Below, in pieces: positions 47,915 through 56,627 of a stretch of 64,000 bases of DNA; position 1 is the first letter of the stretch, and the number at the start of each line of letters is the position of its first letter. Below the pieces are notes generated by a model. That model ran no database searches. It worked only from the letters and a program-made list of their open reading frames with translations, and was not told the origin of the DNA. The position numbers and the translations under genes were made by a program. Source of the DNA: Jeotgalibaca porci (lineage in GTDB: Bacteria; Bacillota; Bacilli; Lactobacillales; Aerococcaceae); assembly GCF_011299095.1 (NCBI RefSeq), contig NZ_CP049889.1:699501-763500 (forward strand), given 5' to 3'.

Positions 47915-48757
47915 CTATTCATACAACCAATCTTTATACTTCGGAATAACCACTTCGTCTTGAAAATCGGCTAACTCTTTTAATAACGCCACTTTTTTCT
48001 CGATTTCTAAGCTTTCCACGAAGGCATCGAATAACGGTTTGCCGTTGTCGGCGATTTGTTGGCGGTGTTCGACGGATTCGATTTTGTGGGTCGGCATATG
48101 ATCAGAAAGTTCACCGAAGTAGTAGGCTGTGGAACTGGAACCAAATGCGGAACGGAATAAGTCGTTCGCAAAGGCAAGCGATGGCTCTTTTTTCTCGGAA
48201 AAATCGTTTTCCGGCGTTGTTAAAGGCACCTCATCCAAACGACCCAAGTAGTCATAACCGGCCAGGATTAAATCGGTAAACGGATCCCCTTCGCCGCCAA
48301 AAAACTTCTGTGCGAATTCGGGTTTCATCATCGTGACCATGGAATCGATGTACAGTAACGGTACTTTTTTCTCTTCAAAGAAATCACGAATAACGGGACC
48401 GATTGTGAGTGATGCCGGTCCGTGCAGGCTGATAAATACTTGGCGTTTGAATCCTTGGCGATACAAGGACTTCGCTACGGCCAACAAATAGTCGATTCCG
48501 TCGCGAACGGAAACTTGTACCGTTCCGCGTCCGGATATGGTGGCACCCGCGTAGAAATACGGCAAATTATGCAAGACCAGTCCGTCTGTTTTTTCAGCCA
48601 GATTCAACGCAACTGCTTCAGAAATAACCGTCTCCGAGTCCAAAGGCAGGCCGCCGTGTAATTCTGTTACCCCGACCGGGATGAAAATTAAATCATTCTT
48701 TTGTAAGTATGCTTCAACTTCCTGGTTTGTACATTTCGATAAAAAACGCGTTCTCAT
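47915..48757 (-). CDS. creatininase-family amidohydrolase
   Basis: 280 residues. The metal-binding region of the creatininase fold is IPVGVTELHGGLPLDSET (Glu and His ligands) and SLHGPASLTIGP. Family members hydrolyse cyclic amides in the cytoplasm (creatinine, or formamides in other pathways); substrate cannot be said. It was the second gene after a GPH symporter gene before an IS3-type element landed between the two. AGGAGG is present 8-10 nt before the ATG. The gene and its ribosome site are intact. Confidence 0.82.
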   Translation of the reverse strand: MRTRFLSKCTNQEVEAYLQKNDLIFIPVGVTELHGGLPLDSETVISEAVALNLAEKTDGLVLHNLPYFYAGATISGRGTVQVSVRDGIDYLLAVAKSLYRQGFKRQVFISLHGPASLTIGPVIRDFFEEKKVPLLYIDSMVTMMKPEFAQKFFGGEGDPFTDLILAGYDYLGRLDEVPLTTPENDFSEKKEPSLAFANDLFRSAFGSSSTAYYFGELSDHMPTHKIESVEHRQQIADNGKPLFDAFVESLEIEKKVALLKELADFQDEVVIPKYKDWLYE

Positions 48758-48891
48758 GTGCTTACTCCTCCTAAAAAAATAAAGTCCATAATAAGCAGCG
48801 CTCTGAACTGCCCCCTGTCAAGTAGACAGGTAAAAAAACAAAGTATTTTAGACCATGCATGTAAAAATGTGTGGTCTTTTTTTTGTAGCGT

Positions 48892-49833
48892 TTATGCAAT
48901 CATTTGTAGAATCTTCTCTTCCGTAGGAATTGCTAATCCCATATCCAAAGTAACGCGTTCATTGTTGAAGAACGCGATGTATGCCTTGATTTTCCGGTCT
49001 AAGTACGCTGGTCTGTCAAACGTATCCAGGTTAAACATCTCCACCTTGAGGGTACCCCAAAAGCCTTCCATAGGGCCGTTGTCAATACATTTCGAGACGC
49101 GTGACATACTATGGATTATCTGGTGATCTTTAATCATCTTGTTAAAGGCATGGGAGGTGTACTGGGAACCGCGGTCGCTATGAATCAGTGTGGTTTCAGG
49201 CTTTACATCACCCAAAATCTGCTTTAGTGTATCCAGTACTAACGGGTTGTCATTGCGGTGACTGGTTTTATAAGCCACGATTTTCTTTGACCCGAGGTCA
49301 TAAATAGCGCTCAGGTAACGTTTTGTCCCATTGGTCAACCGGAATTCCGTGACATCCGTCAATAACTTTTCCATGGGTCTTTCAGCGTGGAAATCACGGT
49401 TTAAGATGTTTTCAGCCACATGTGCAGCTTTGTGTGGCACGTAGTTCCTTCTTTTGCGACGGATGACGGCTGTGATCCCCATGATTCTCATGAGGCGGTG
49501 TACACACTTATGATTCACTTTCGCTCTTCTAAAAAAGTTGAGAAAGATGGTCATTCTTCGGTAGCCGTAAATCCCACCGAATGCCTCGTGGATTCCTTTG
49601 ATCGCCCACATCAGTTTCAGGCGTTTTAATTCTGTTTCTGAGGGTTCCCGTTTTAACCACTTATAGTAGCTGGATTTGGCGATACCCAGTATGTCACAAA
49701 GATGGATAACGGGATATTTATGCTTTAATTCTTCAATAGTTAAATATTCCACTTCTTGTCTAACCCCTGTGATTTGTGATTCCCAGCGATTTTTCGGCGC
49801 TTTTTTAACGCATCGTTCTCCATTTCTAGCCAT
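48892..49833 (-). CDS. IS3-family transposase OrfB
   Basis: 313 residues of the rve integrase fold. The DDE triad is visible: Asp in MEKLLTDVTEFRL, Asp in TLIHSDRGSQYTS and Glu in GPMEGFWGTLKVEMF, with an N-terminal HTH_21 region (LCDILGIAKSSYYKWLKRE). It is made as an OrfAB fusion by -1 frameshifting at A-AAA-AAG (49800-49806) in the overlap with orfA; the frame of orfB is exactly -1 to orfA there. Confidence 0.93.
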   Translation of the reverse strand: MARNGERCVKKAPKNRWESQITGVRQEVEYLTIEELKHKYPVIHLCDILGIAKSSYYKWLKREPSETELKRLKLMWAIKGIHEAFGGIYGYRRMTIFLNFFRRAKVNHKCVHRLMRIMGITAVIRRKRRNYVPHKAAHVAENILNRDFHAERPMEKLLTDVTEFRLTNGTKRYLSAIYDLGSKKIVAYKTSHRNDNPLVLDTLKQILGDVKPETTLIHSDRGSQYTSHAFNKMIKDHQIIHSMSRVSKCIDNGPMEGFWGTLKVEMFNLDTFDRPAYLDRKIKAYIAFFNNERVTLDMGLAIPTEEKILQMIA

Positions 49834-50450
49834 TTGTTCCGGGCTTTGAGTGTCTCTACTTCTGCGTTTAAACGTTCTTCCGTTGTTTGAATTTCCGTGG
49901 GCTTCCCGCGGCCCCGGTTGTCTTCCAGACCTATCGGTCCATGCTTTTTGTATTTATTCACCCAGGAATAAATGTTACTGTAACTTACATGGTTTTTCTC
50001 CGCTGCTTCCAGATAAGTCAGGCGATTGGCTATGTAATCTTCTACGATTTTTAATTTTTCTTCATATGATTTTTTAACACCCGTCATGTTGTACACCTCA
50101 GATTTCGGAGAATATGTCTCATTCTCTTTTCCTTCAGTATATCGAATTACCCATTTGTTTACCGTTGTTTTAGATGGAATGTTATATTTAGCGGCTAAGT
50201 ATGAAAAGCCGTAACCCGTCTGTAGGTATTCAGCTACAATTTTCTGCTTGAATTCTTTCGAGTAACTGCGGTAATTCTTCTGGGAGCGGATCCCTTCCAT
50301 GCCATGGTCCTGGTACCGATGGACATAATTCATAAAAGTGGTATCAGATAGTTTGAGATGGTGCTGATCAACAAGCGTTCGATAAGAAACACCCCTTAGG
50401 TGTAAATCAATTAAATGTAACAGTTCTGGATCGGTATGTTTTCTAGTCAT
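49740..50450 (-). CDS. IS3-family OrfA, double helix-turn-helix protein
   Basis: 236 residues, long OrfA of the IS150 group with two or three HTH units (SYRTLVDQHHLKLSDTTF, FSYLAAKYNIPSKTTVNKWV, LTYLEAAEKNHVSYSNIYSW) and a C-terminal leucine-zipper-like helix (TEERLNAEVETLKARNKWLE). It binds the element ends. Its 3' part has the slippery heptamer used to make the OrfAB transposase. Confidence 0.92.
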   Translation of the reverse strand: MTRKHTDPELLHLIDLHLRGVSYRTLVDQHHLKLSDTTFMNYVHRYQDHGMEGIRSQKNYRSYSKEFKQKIVAEYLQTGYGFSYLAAKYNIPSKTTVNKWVIRYTEGKENETYSPKSEVYNMTGVKKSYEEKLKIVEDYIANRLTYLEAAEKNHVSYSNIYSWVNKYKKHGPIGLEDNRGRGKPTEIQTTEERLNAEVETLKARNKWLEMENDALKKRRKIAGNHKSQGLDKKWNI

Positions 50451-50537
50451 AGAAAAAAACCCCCTTCAAAGTAGTTTGTTTTTTTCAGTGTCTACTTTGA
50501 AGGGAGCTTATCACTCATTATGGACTTTTTATTGTTA

Positions 50538-51983
50538 TTATTCTTCGTCGAATCCTTCTACGTCGGCTGTTTTACTGTCTTTCCATAGTGTCAACTTGTC
50601 ACGCAAGTCGCCTTCTAGATGCCAGATGAACTTGAAGCATGCCCATGATCCAAGCGCTGCAATTGCAGGAACAACGAGCGTCATGAATTTAATACTGAAG
50701 ATTGTTCCGTCTGCTTGTGCAATGCCAGCATTTGTCAGTTCTGGGTTGTAACCAATCCAACCGATCATTAATACAGCAAGTGATTGAGAAATTGTTTGAC
50801 CCACACGACGCGTTAGTGAGAACGTACCATAGATTGCACCTTCTGTACGTTTACCAGTTAGGTATTCGTTGTAGTCGATGGACTCACCAACAAGTCCCCA
50901 TTGCATTTGAACAGACAAGTTAATCATTGCGAAACCAACACCAGATGCTACCAAGAATAAGACAGCTGGAACATCCGCTCCCAACATAAGTGCGAATAAT
51001 GAACCCATCAATGCAATTCCGATTAATAGGGCTGCACGAATCACTCTTACAGTTCCACCGAAGCGTTTTACCAATCCGGGTGCGAATGTCAAGATAACGA
51101 TTGTCAAGACCATTGAGATGATAGATGTGTAACTTAGAAGACTGATATCTCCTAATACGTCTGCATACATGTAAGCATTAAATTGGTTATAGATAGTTGT
51201 ACCAAACACAATAATGATTGAGTGTAAACTTAGTGCCAAGAAAGCACGGTTTTCTTTAAATACGTTGATAATATCTGTAAATTTAACATTGTTCTTTTCG
51301 TCATTAGGATCACTGTTTTTTTCAGTAATGTTACGTTCTTCTGTCCATAGGTAGTGAACCAATACTGAGAATCCACCTAAAATACCACAGACAACTGCAG
51401 CCCAGAAGTAACCTTGTGGATTTTCGCCTAAACGTGAAAGGATTTGCGGAACGACAACCATCCCTACCAAGCTACCCACTGTAGAACCCATTCCACGTGC
51501 TGAAGAAAGTGTCGCACGTTCAGGGTCGTTCGTTGCCATTGTTCCAAGTAAAGAACCCATTCCGATGTTCATCATAGTGTAACCAAGCTCATAAATAATT
51601 TTGAAGATAAACAGTGCTGCAACAGCCGCAAAACCGTTTAACAGACTTGGTACGCTGAAGAATGCGATAATTCCTAATACGATTGGTGCGATGGAGTACA
51701 GAATCCACGGACGGAATTTGTCGCGGTCACTTTTCGCTTTCGCAAATGTCTTGTCCATCAATGTTCCCATCAACGGGTCATTCACCATGTCCCAGATGTT
51801 CCAAATCAGTAATAGGACAGATAACGTTGCATACGGGATTGTTAGAACGTTTGTAATATAACGGGTCATGTAGCTGCTTACTAATACAAGCGTCATTACC
51901 CCACCAGCGTCACCAGCAGCGTAACCAATTTTGTGTTTCCAAGTTAATTCATTTTGAGAAGCTTTTGCGATTTCCTTTGCCAT
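50538..51983 (-). CDS. GPH-family sugar:cation symporter (MFS)
   Basis: 481 residues, about 12 membrane segments. The family motif is present twice in typical form: KHKIGYAAGDAGGVMTL near the N-terminus and NIWDMVNDPLMGTLMDKTF in the 2-3 loop. It differs in detail from the symporter at 23949. Likely substrate is a glycoside or hexuronide; not determinable. It formed a transcription unit ahead of the creatininase-family gene, with a terminator between the two that is now split by the IS element. Confidence 0.88.
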   Translation of the reverse strand: MAKEIAKASQNELTWKHKIGYAAGDAGGVMTLVLVSSYMTRYITNVLTIPYATLSVLLLIWNIWDMVNDPLMGTLMDKTFAKAKSDRDKFRPWILYSIAPIVLGIIAFFSVPSLLNGFAAVAALFIFKIIYELGYTMMNIGMGSLLGTMATNDPERATLSSARGMGSTVGSLVGMVVVPQILSRLGENPQGYFWAAVVCGILGGFSVLVHYLWTEERNITEKNSDPNDEKNNVKFTDIINVFKENRAFLALSLHSIIIVFGTTIYNQFNAYMYADVLGDISLLSYTSIISMVLTIVILTFAPGLVKRFGGTVRVIRAALLIGIALMGSLFALMLGADVPAVLFLVASGVGFAMINLSVQMQWGLVGESIDYNEYLTGKRTEGAIYGTFSLTRRVGQTISQSLAVLMIGWIGYNPELTNAGIAQADGTIFSIKFMTLVVPAIAALGSWACFKFIWHLEGDLRDKLTLWKDSKTADVEGFDEE

Positions 51984-52411
51984 TCATTCCATCTCCTTGG
52001 TAAATAAAATATGAATAATTTCAAAATCCTGTACCTTAAAATGAGCGTCCAATTGATACTTTTCCCGGGAGCAGCAATTGACTCGGTGTCGTATGTGATT
52101 TTTCGATCATCATACAATTTTTTATTTATTTGTTTTGCGACTCTCATCTTGAATACCCTTTCATTCTATTGGAAAGCAGTTACATTTGCTATGACTACAA
52201 GTTCTTACATTTTGATTAAATTTGACCCGGAATGCTTTATATATATTATTCATGCGGATTATATCGCTATTTGAGTCAATTTTTAAATTTTATGTGTAAG
52301 TTTTCACTTGTTGCGTTAGCAATAAAATTACTAATAATAAATTTATTGATAATAATGAAAATATAGGCTATCACGTAATTCGTGGTATAAAATGAAAAAA
52401 GCCCTCTTTTT
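51984..52411. other. 428-bp AT-rich gap upstream of the GPH symporter
   Basis: No gene found. It contains a CCCGGG-centred palindrome flanked by two CAATTG words (52045-52085), which might be an operator, and long AT-rich sequence. The upstream promoter of the symporter must lie here but I see no convincing -35/-10 pair. The right end includes the terminator of the PH-domain operon. Confidence 0.4.
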
Positions 52412-52428
52412 TCATTTACAAGGGCTTT
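52398..52428 (-). terminator. terminator overlapping the 3' end of the PH-domain operon
   Basis: Stem AAAGCCCT / AGGGCTTT with the stop codon in the loop. Minus-strand tail GGGCTTTTTTCATTTT. Confidence 0.8.
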
Positions 52429-53842
52429 CCAGAGGTTTATAAAATTGTTTGAGTATTTCTTGATGCTTTTGGTTAATGAATTTAAGGCGTAAGTTTTCCG
52501 TTCCAAGACCGGTTTTAATTGCCATACTAGTGTGACCAATTTGTTTGGGATACAGCCATTTACTCGTTTGGTTGCTTACTGCTTGAATTTTCGGCCTTTC
52601 TACAAAGGTCTGAACTTTAGTCAAGGCTTCAAATGTTTGTAGACATAAGCGACTTTCGGTTTGGATGGCATAACCTTGATAACGGAAGTCCAACCACGTG
52701 CAAAGAAGGAAAAAAGCGGTCGCGCTGACAGACAGAATGCCTACATATAAGTTGAAGTAGAAACTTCCTCCTATAAGAGGGAGCGTTAAGAGATACCAGC
52801 GCCAGAAATACCAACTATTTTTTGTGGATGCTAAAACGAAATCTGGTTGTTGCATTTGCCACTCCGGTAAAAGAGCATCTAATGTCGAATACAATGATTG
52901 GTCCGAAATAATCGGGAAGACATACAGTTTCTTGGGAACGTTGTTTTCGCCTTGCTGCTCCTGTCCCCCTGCGAGCATAATTTCTACGGTTGAAAGTTTC
53001 AATAGTTTACGTAAAAGTTGTTGCCTGATACGAATCCCTTGAATTTTATCGACGGGGACTTTTTGTACTTTACGTTCCAGGAGTCCACTTTCAATCGTTA
53101 AGGTTTGATTGCTGCGGGAAACTTTGAAGTTGTAGAACTGAAAAAAGTTCTTGGCTAATGAAATGAGCATGATTAAAAGTAAGACGATAAAAACGATTCC
53201 TACCATAAATACCCACCCGCGTCGGAAAACATCTTCGGCGGAAGTGACGGCGTTTGTATACCAACTATCGGGTATCAACTCGGTTCCAAATGCCATTAAG
53301 GCGGTCAATGATGCTAGAATACTCAGGTCGGTCAGCCCAAATAGGATAATCTGTTCATCCGTGACGTGATATGTATGCGTGGCTGCCTGTTCCGTTTCAT
53401 TTTCCAACGGTGCACGGTGCCGATAGCTTTCCAGCAACTGAAGCGTCGCCGTAGCGACTGCCGGCAGGTCGCCCTCTGCTTCTTTTTTGCTACCGCCTGC
53501 TGTTTCAATCAAAATTTGAATGATATTAAACGGTTTGTAAAAGAACCACTGGCGTTGCTTGATCGTTTGGATGCGTTCGTAGGGAATGTCGGTTTCCTTT
53601 TTCCTAAAAAAGCCGTGATAAATAATAATTTTCTCGGGTGAAATGACGTACGTACGCGTGAAATATTTAATGAGTGCTTGTACCAGGGCTAAGAGCGCGA
53701 TTGCTGCGAGTGCCAATAGAGTAAAGCTTTCGCGCAGGCCGTTATTTAAAACGAGTAAAAGAATATAGAAGCCCCACTGTTTGATGGTTTGGAGCCAATA
53801 ACTGGCGATTGCAATGGGATGGAATTTCTGGCGGCTAGACAT
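52412..53842 (-). CDS. ydbT: membrane protein with bacterial PH (bPH2) domains, YdbT-like
   Basis: 476 residues. It has paired membrane segments followed by PH-like domains, three times: residues about 15-60, 190-230 and 350-385 are hydrophobic, and bPH2 starts follow (YVISPEKIIIYHGFFRKKET, NQTLTIESGLLERKVQKVPV, RLCLQTFEALTKVQTF). Each has the VP-DKIQ or IPYERIQ signature. Companion of the smaller protein upstream, with 8-bp gene overlap, as in ydbS-ydbT of Bacillus subtilis. Function there concerns resistance to certain bacteriocins; role here unknown. Confidence 0.85.
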   Translation of the reverse strand: MSSRQKFHPIAIASYWLQTIKQWGFYILLLVLNNGLRESFTLLALAAIALLALVQALIKYFTRTYVISPEKIIIYHGFFRKKETDIPYERIQTIKQRQWFFYKPFNIIQILIETAGGSKKEAEGDLPAVATATLQLLESYRHRAPLENETEQAATHTYHVTDEQIILFGLTDLSILASLTALMAFGTELIPDSWYTNAVTSAEDVFRRGWVFMVGIVFIVLLLIMLISLAKNFFQFYNFKVSRSNQTLTIESGLLERKVQKVPVDKIQGIRIRQQLLRKLLKLSTVEIMLAGGQEQQGENNVPKKLYVFPIISDQSLYSTLDALLPEWQMQQPDFVLASTKNSWYFWRWYLLTLPLIGGSFYFNLYVGILSVSATAFFLLCTWLDFRYQGYAIQTESRLCLQTFEALTKVQTFVERPKIQAVSNQTSKWLYPKQIGHTSMAIKTGLGTENLRLKFINQKHQEILKQFYKPLESPCK

Positions 53843-54329
53843 CTTCTTTCGCCACCTTTACAAGATTAATGATTTGTTCGCGTAATTCTAAAGCTTCCGC
53901 CATATCCAGTCCGGCGATACGGTGGCTGGTTGCAGCTGTGTGAATGACGATTTCCATCAGGTTTTCTTTGCGAAGAAACGGGCCTTGTTCGGTTTCGACG
54001 TGCTGAATCCGGTTCATCGGCACGTATGTAATGGAACGGAAAAAGTAGCCTTTTTGGAAAGCAAGGTCTTCAGGCGTCACCTCAAAACGGTAAAATTGGT
54101 ACCGGTATGGGATGAGGGCCAACGCGATTACCGTAGTCAGAAGAGTGACTCCAAAATAGATGGATAGACCGATTGTTACGGCGCGATTGATTGAGTCAAG
54201 ATTGGCGAGTAAAACGGTCAGTCCTACACCAATAATGATGAAAACCGCTGTTGTTAAAAGGATTGTTTTGCGCCAAACCGATTTGATTGTCGCTGGCATT
54301 TGTTTCGGTAGTAAGGGATATTCGTTCAA
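53835..54329 (-). CDS. ydbS: membrane protein with one bacterial PH domain, YdbS-like
   Basis: 164 residues. Two membrane segments (about 22-43 and 52-72) precede one bPH2 domain with FRSITYVPMNRIQHVETEQG, the family signature, and the end IHTAATSHRIAGLDMAEALE. Its stop overlaps the start of the YdbT-like gene. The two probably form one membrane complex. Confidence 0.87.
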   Translation of the reverse strand: MNEYPLLPKQMPATIKSVWRKTILLTTAVFIIIGVGLTVLLANLDSINRAVTIGLSIYFGVTLLTTVIALALIPYRYQFYRFEVTPEDLAFQKGYFFRSITYVPMNRIQHVETEQGPFLRKENLMEIVIHTAATSHRIAGLDMAEALELREQIINLVKVAKEDV

Positions 54330-54360
54330 GTGTCTGCCTCCAATTGTCTATTTAAATGGT

Positions 54361-54702
54361 TTAGTTTGAAGGGATGCGAACCTCCACGATACTATTTCCC
54401 GGGATTTGCGGTGGTAATGAACGCGTCATGGGTGCATTTTCAACGAGAATGACTTCAAGCGTATCCCCTACTTCTAATTCAGCAAGCGGAGCAGTCAGTA
54501 AAACCACTTCTTCAATAACTGCGACGTCCGCATCAACTGGTTCGAGCCCTTCCATCAGAATGCTCTCTTCATTTAGTTCGGCGACGGTTCCGGTATAGAG
54601 GATATTGCCCTCCGCGATTTCTGAGGATGTGTCATTGGTAGTGTTGGCGCAGGCTGTGAGAAAAAAGACGCCGAGTGTGAGTATAAACAGTCGTTTTTTC
54701 AT
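54361..54702 (-). CDS. small secreted lipoprotein
   Basis: 113 residues from the ATG ending at 54702, chosen because GGAAG lies 8 nt upstream and the lipoprotein signal starts there (lipobox FLTAC, Cys18). The frame is open 14 codons further. The mature part is acidic with a beta-rich pattern (ILYTGTVAELNEESIL, then VGDTLEVILVENAPMTRSLP) that resembles DUF3221-type lipoproteins. Function unknown. Confidence 0.7.
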   Translation of the reverse strand: MKKRLFILTLGVFFLTACANTTNDTSSEIAEGNILYTGTVAELNEESILMEGLEPVDADVAVIEEVVLLTAPLAELEVGDTLEVILVENAPMTRSLPPQIPGNSIVEVRIPSN

Positions 54703-54841
54703 AGGATTCTTCCTTTCAATAGTTGCGGTTTTTGTTACCTTCATTATAGTACATCAAGGTGAATTCCCTAAGATAAAAATAATTTAAATAAAAAAATGGT
54801 TTTCGCGATTTTTTGCTTATATATATGTAAGGAGGGATTCT

Positions 54842-55702
54842 ATGTTATTAAAAAGTCGCGAAAAATCATTTGAGTTGGTGCAATTCGAAGCCTTGCGTGG
54901 CCGGATTGTATTTTCAGAGGAACAAGAACGCCTGTATAAGTATGTGACGGCTGGTTTTATGGGGGAATGTTTGTGTGATGAGATGGCTGAAAGTATGGCT
55001 GAGCGGGTGATTCAGCTTCGGGATTTGTTGTTGGCGAGTGGCGGTCGGACGTGTCAGGTTGATTCGCTGTTGGTTGTGGCTGGGAAAGTTTATTTGTTGG
55101 AGATAAAGAATTGGGAAGGTTCATTTGAGATTGTGGATGGTCGTTTTGTTGGTTTGTCGGCTTGTCCGTTGGCGCAGTTGCAACGTTCGAAAACGATTCT
55201 TGAGCATTTGTTGCGGCGCTATGGGTTTCACGTTGAGGTCGAGGCTCAGTTATTGTTTATAAATCCCAAGATAAGTTTGTACGGTTTAACGCGGCAAGAG
55301 CCCGCGCTTCTGCATCATCAGATTGAGCCTTACTTCCGGAGTGTTGGCGAGGGGAGTTTTTGGGACCAGTGGGATCGAAAGATTGGGGAATTCTTACTGC
55401 AGCAACATGTTCCCGAGAACCGTTTTGCTAATCCCGTCGTTTACGATCCTGGAACGGTTCAGTGCGGTGTAATGTGCGCAGGGTGTCGGGTGCGGATGCG
55501 CCCGTATGATTTATTGCGGTTGGAGTGCCCGACATGTGGGACGAAGGAGTTGAAGCGTGATTGTTTGGGGCGAACGAAAGCCGAATTTGAAGCATTATTC
55601 GCTAATAAACCCTGTTCGCGACATGCCTTGCATATTTGGTGTGATGGTTTGATTTCAAGACGGATGATTTACAGTCAAAAGGTGCAAGAGTCGAGGTTTT
55701 AG
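54842..55702 (+). CDS. NERD-domain protein with C-terminal zinc ribbon
   Basis: 286 residues. The nuclease-related NERD domain (about 35-150) has GRTCQVDSLLVVAGKVYLLE followed by KNW, where Asp and the Glu-x-Lys pair are the nuclease-fold residues. A C-terminal part has four Cys as MCAGCRVRMRP and LECPTCGTKE. It might act on nucleic acid, but catalytic function of NERD proteins is rarely shown. AGGAGG is 6 nt before the ATG. The last seven codons lie inside the first unit of a repeat array, so the C-terminal tail KVQESRF is repeat-derived. Confidence 0.82.
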   Translation: MLLKSREKSFELVQFEALRGRIVFSEEQERLYKYVTAGFMGECLCDEMAESMAERVIQLRDLLLASGGRTCQVDSLLVVAGKVYLLEIKNWEGSFEIVDGRFVGLSACPLAQLQRSKTILEHLLRRYGFHVEVEAQLLFINPKISLYGLTRQEPALLHHQIEPYFRSVGEGSFWDQWDRKIGEFLLQQHVPENRFANPVVYDPGTVQCGVMCAGCRVRMRPYDLLRLECPTCGTKELKRDCLGRTKAEFEALFANKPCSRHALHIWCDGLISRRMIYSQKVQESRF

Positions 55703-55821
55703 GACGAACCTTTGCACTGATTTGAGTTAAAACGTGCATAAGTGACCCGATTTTAGCTGACCTTTGCACGCTTTTGAGATAAAGCGTGCAAAGGTCTATT
55801 GTTTTGAATAGACTTCTGCAC
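55682..55821. repeat. array of three type-2 mosaic repeat units
   Basis: Units at 55682-55717, 55734-55769 and 55786-55821, each 36 bp with GTGCA at the left and TGCAC at the right end, spaced exactly 52 bp start to start. Linkers TGATTTGAGTTAAAAC and GCTTTTGAGATAAAGC match those of the 47.7 kb array. The first unit overlaps the 3' end of the NERD gene. Confidence 0.85.
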
Positions 55822-55841
55822 TAGCTATAATCCTCTCAAAT

Positions 55842-55866
55842 AAAAAAAGCCACATCGCTGTGACTT
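55842..55866 (-). terminator. leftward terminator at the border of the phage-like region
   Basis: Minus-strand AAGTCACA / TGTGGCTT stem with tetraloop GCGA and seven T residues. It would stop transcription that comes from the right. Confidence 0.65.
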
Positions 55867-56354
55867 GTCGGATAGTATGGACGATACGAGAATAAAAAAC
55901 GACTATTCAACAATGAGTATAACGTTTCAAAACATTGTCCGAATAAGGTTCTTAATGCTTTCTTGCTTCATTACTAATCAAATAATATTAAGTGTTACGT
56001 ACTCAATTACGTATTCAATTCAATCATGCGGGCGCATGGTTTTTTTATTTTAAAAAGTAGCCATTGCTGGCTACAAAGAGAGTAAATAAATTTTAGATAA
56101 TTAGTTTATCTACTGTTATTATAGCAATCATACATATTGTTTACAAGCGTAAACACATTAATTAAATAACCTTTCGGCTATGATAGTAAAATGTTCTATA
56201 ACACATTAAAACGGGCTAAATTCAATGCCTGGAGGGCTTTCAAGATATTTGTATGTAGTTATCCGTTAATATAAAGACACTGGCAAAGGGGCGTTTTTAA
56301 TCAATTAAAAGACTACCAACTTGCCCACTTGTTGCACCCCCTGCAATACAGCAA
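55867..56354. other. gene-free border of the phage-like region
   Basis: About 490 bp without a credible gene. It has a plus-strand terminator-like hairpin (CATGC / GCATG with T7 tail, 56025-56048) and AT-rich sequence. This may contain the left end of the mobile region, but without the right end no attachment repeat can be identified. Confidence 0.45.
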
Positions 56355-56588
56355 TTACTTCAATAATTCCCCTAGCCATTTTCGATTAAATACCGCTTCC
56401 CCTGGATCAATAACAACAAGCTTATTACCCTCTATACCAATAGTATAATTCTCATAACCTATTGGCGGTTTTGGCAAAGAACGTTTAGCGGTTGTTTCGT
56501 TGGTAAGTGTACGGGAATGAGTTTGAAATAGCGTTAAAATGCGTTTCCTCGATACGTGAAATATAAAAAAACTATGGATCATACTCAA
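56355..56588 (-). CDS. small hypothetical protein, perhaps a remnant
   Basis: 77 residues. The second half (GYENYTIGIEGNKLVVIDPG, with FNRKWLGELLK) looks like true coding sequence with regular strand pattern; the first half is weak, with no clear ribosome site. It may be the 3' end of a gene cut at the element border. I do not recognise the family. Confidence 0.35.
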   Translation of the reverse strand: MSMIHSFFIFHVSRKRILTLFQTHSRTLTNETTAKRSLPKPPIGYENYTIGIEGNKLVVIDPGEAVFNRKWLGELLK

Positions 56589-56627
56589 AAAAGGACTGCG
56601 CTATTATACGCAATCCTCATAATTACT

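Larger units (their letters stand above)
48804..50513 (-). mobile_element. intact IS3-family element, IS150 group
   Basis: 1710 bp with imperfect terminal inverted repeats: left end TGAACTGCCCCCTGTCAAGT, right end (complement) TGATAAGCTCCCTTCAAAGT, pairing continuing into AGTAGACA and AAAAAAACAAA. A 3-bp direct repeat CTC flanks it (48801-48803 and 50514-50516). It holds orfA and orfB in overlapping frames with all catalytic residues, so it may still be active. The insertion is inside a terminator loop. Confidence 0.88.

Noticed and set aside
47760-47963. Protein-coding frames across the 47.7 kb repeat array
   Set aside because: The 52-bp period changes frame at each unit, so a repeated peptide cannot be encoded; these are shadows.
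55865-56053. 62-residue plus-strand frame at the border of the phage-like region
   Set aside because: No ribosome site, and its end is a terminator hairpin; looks like chance.
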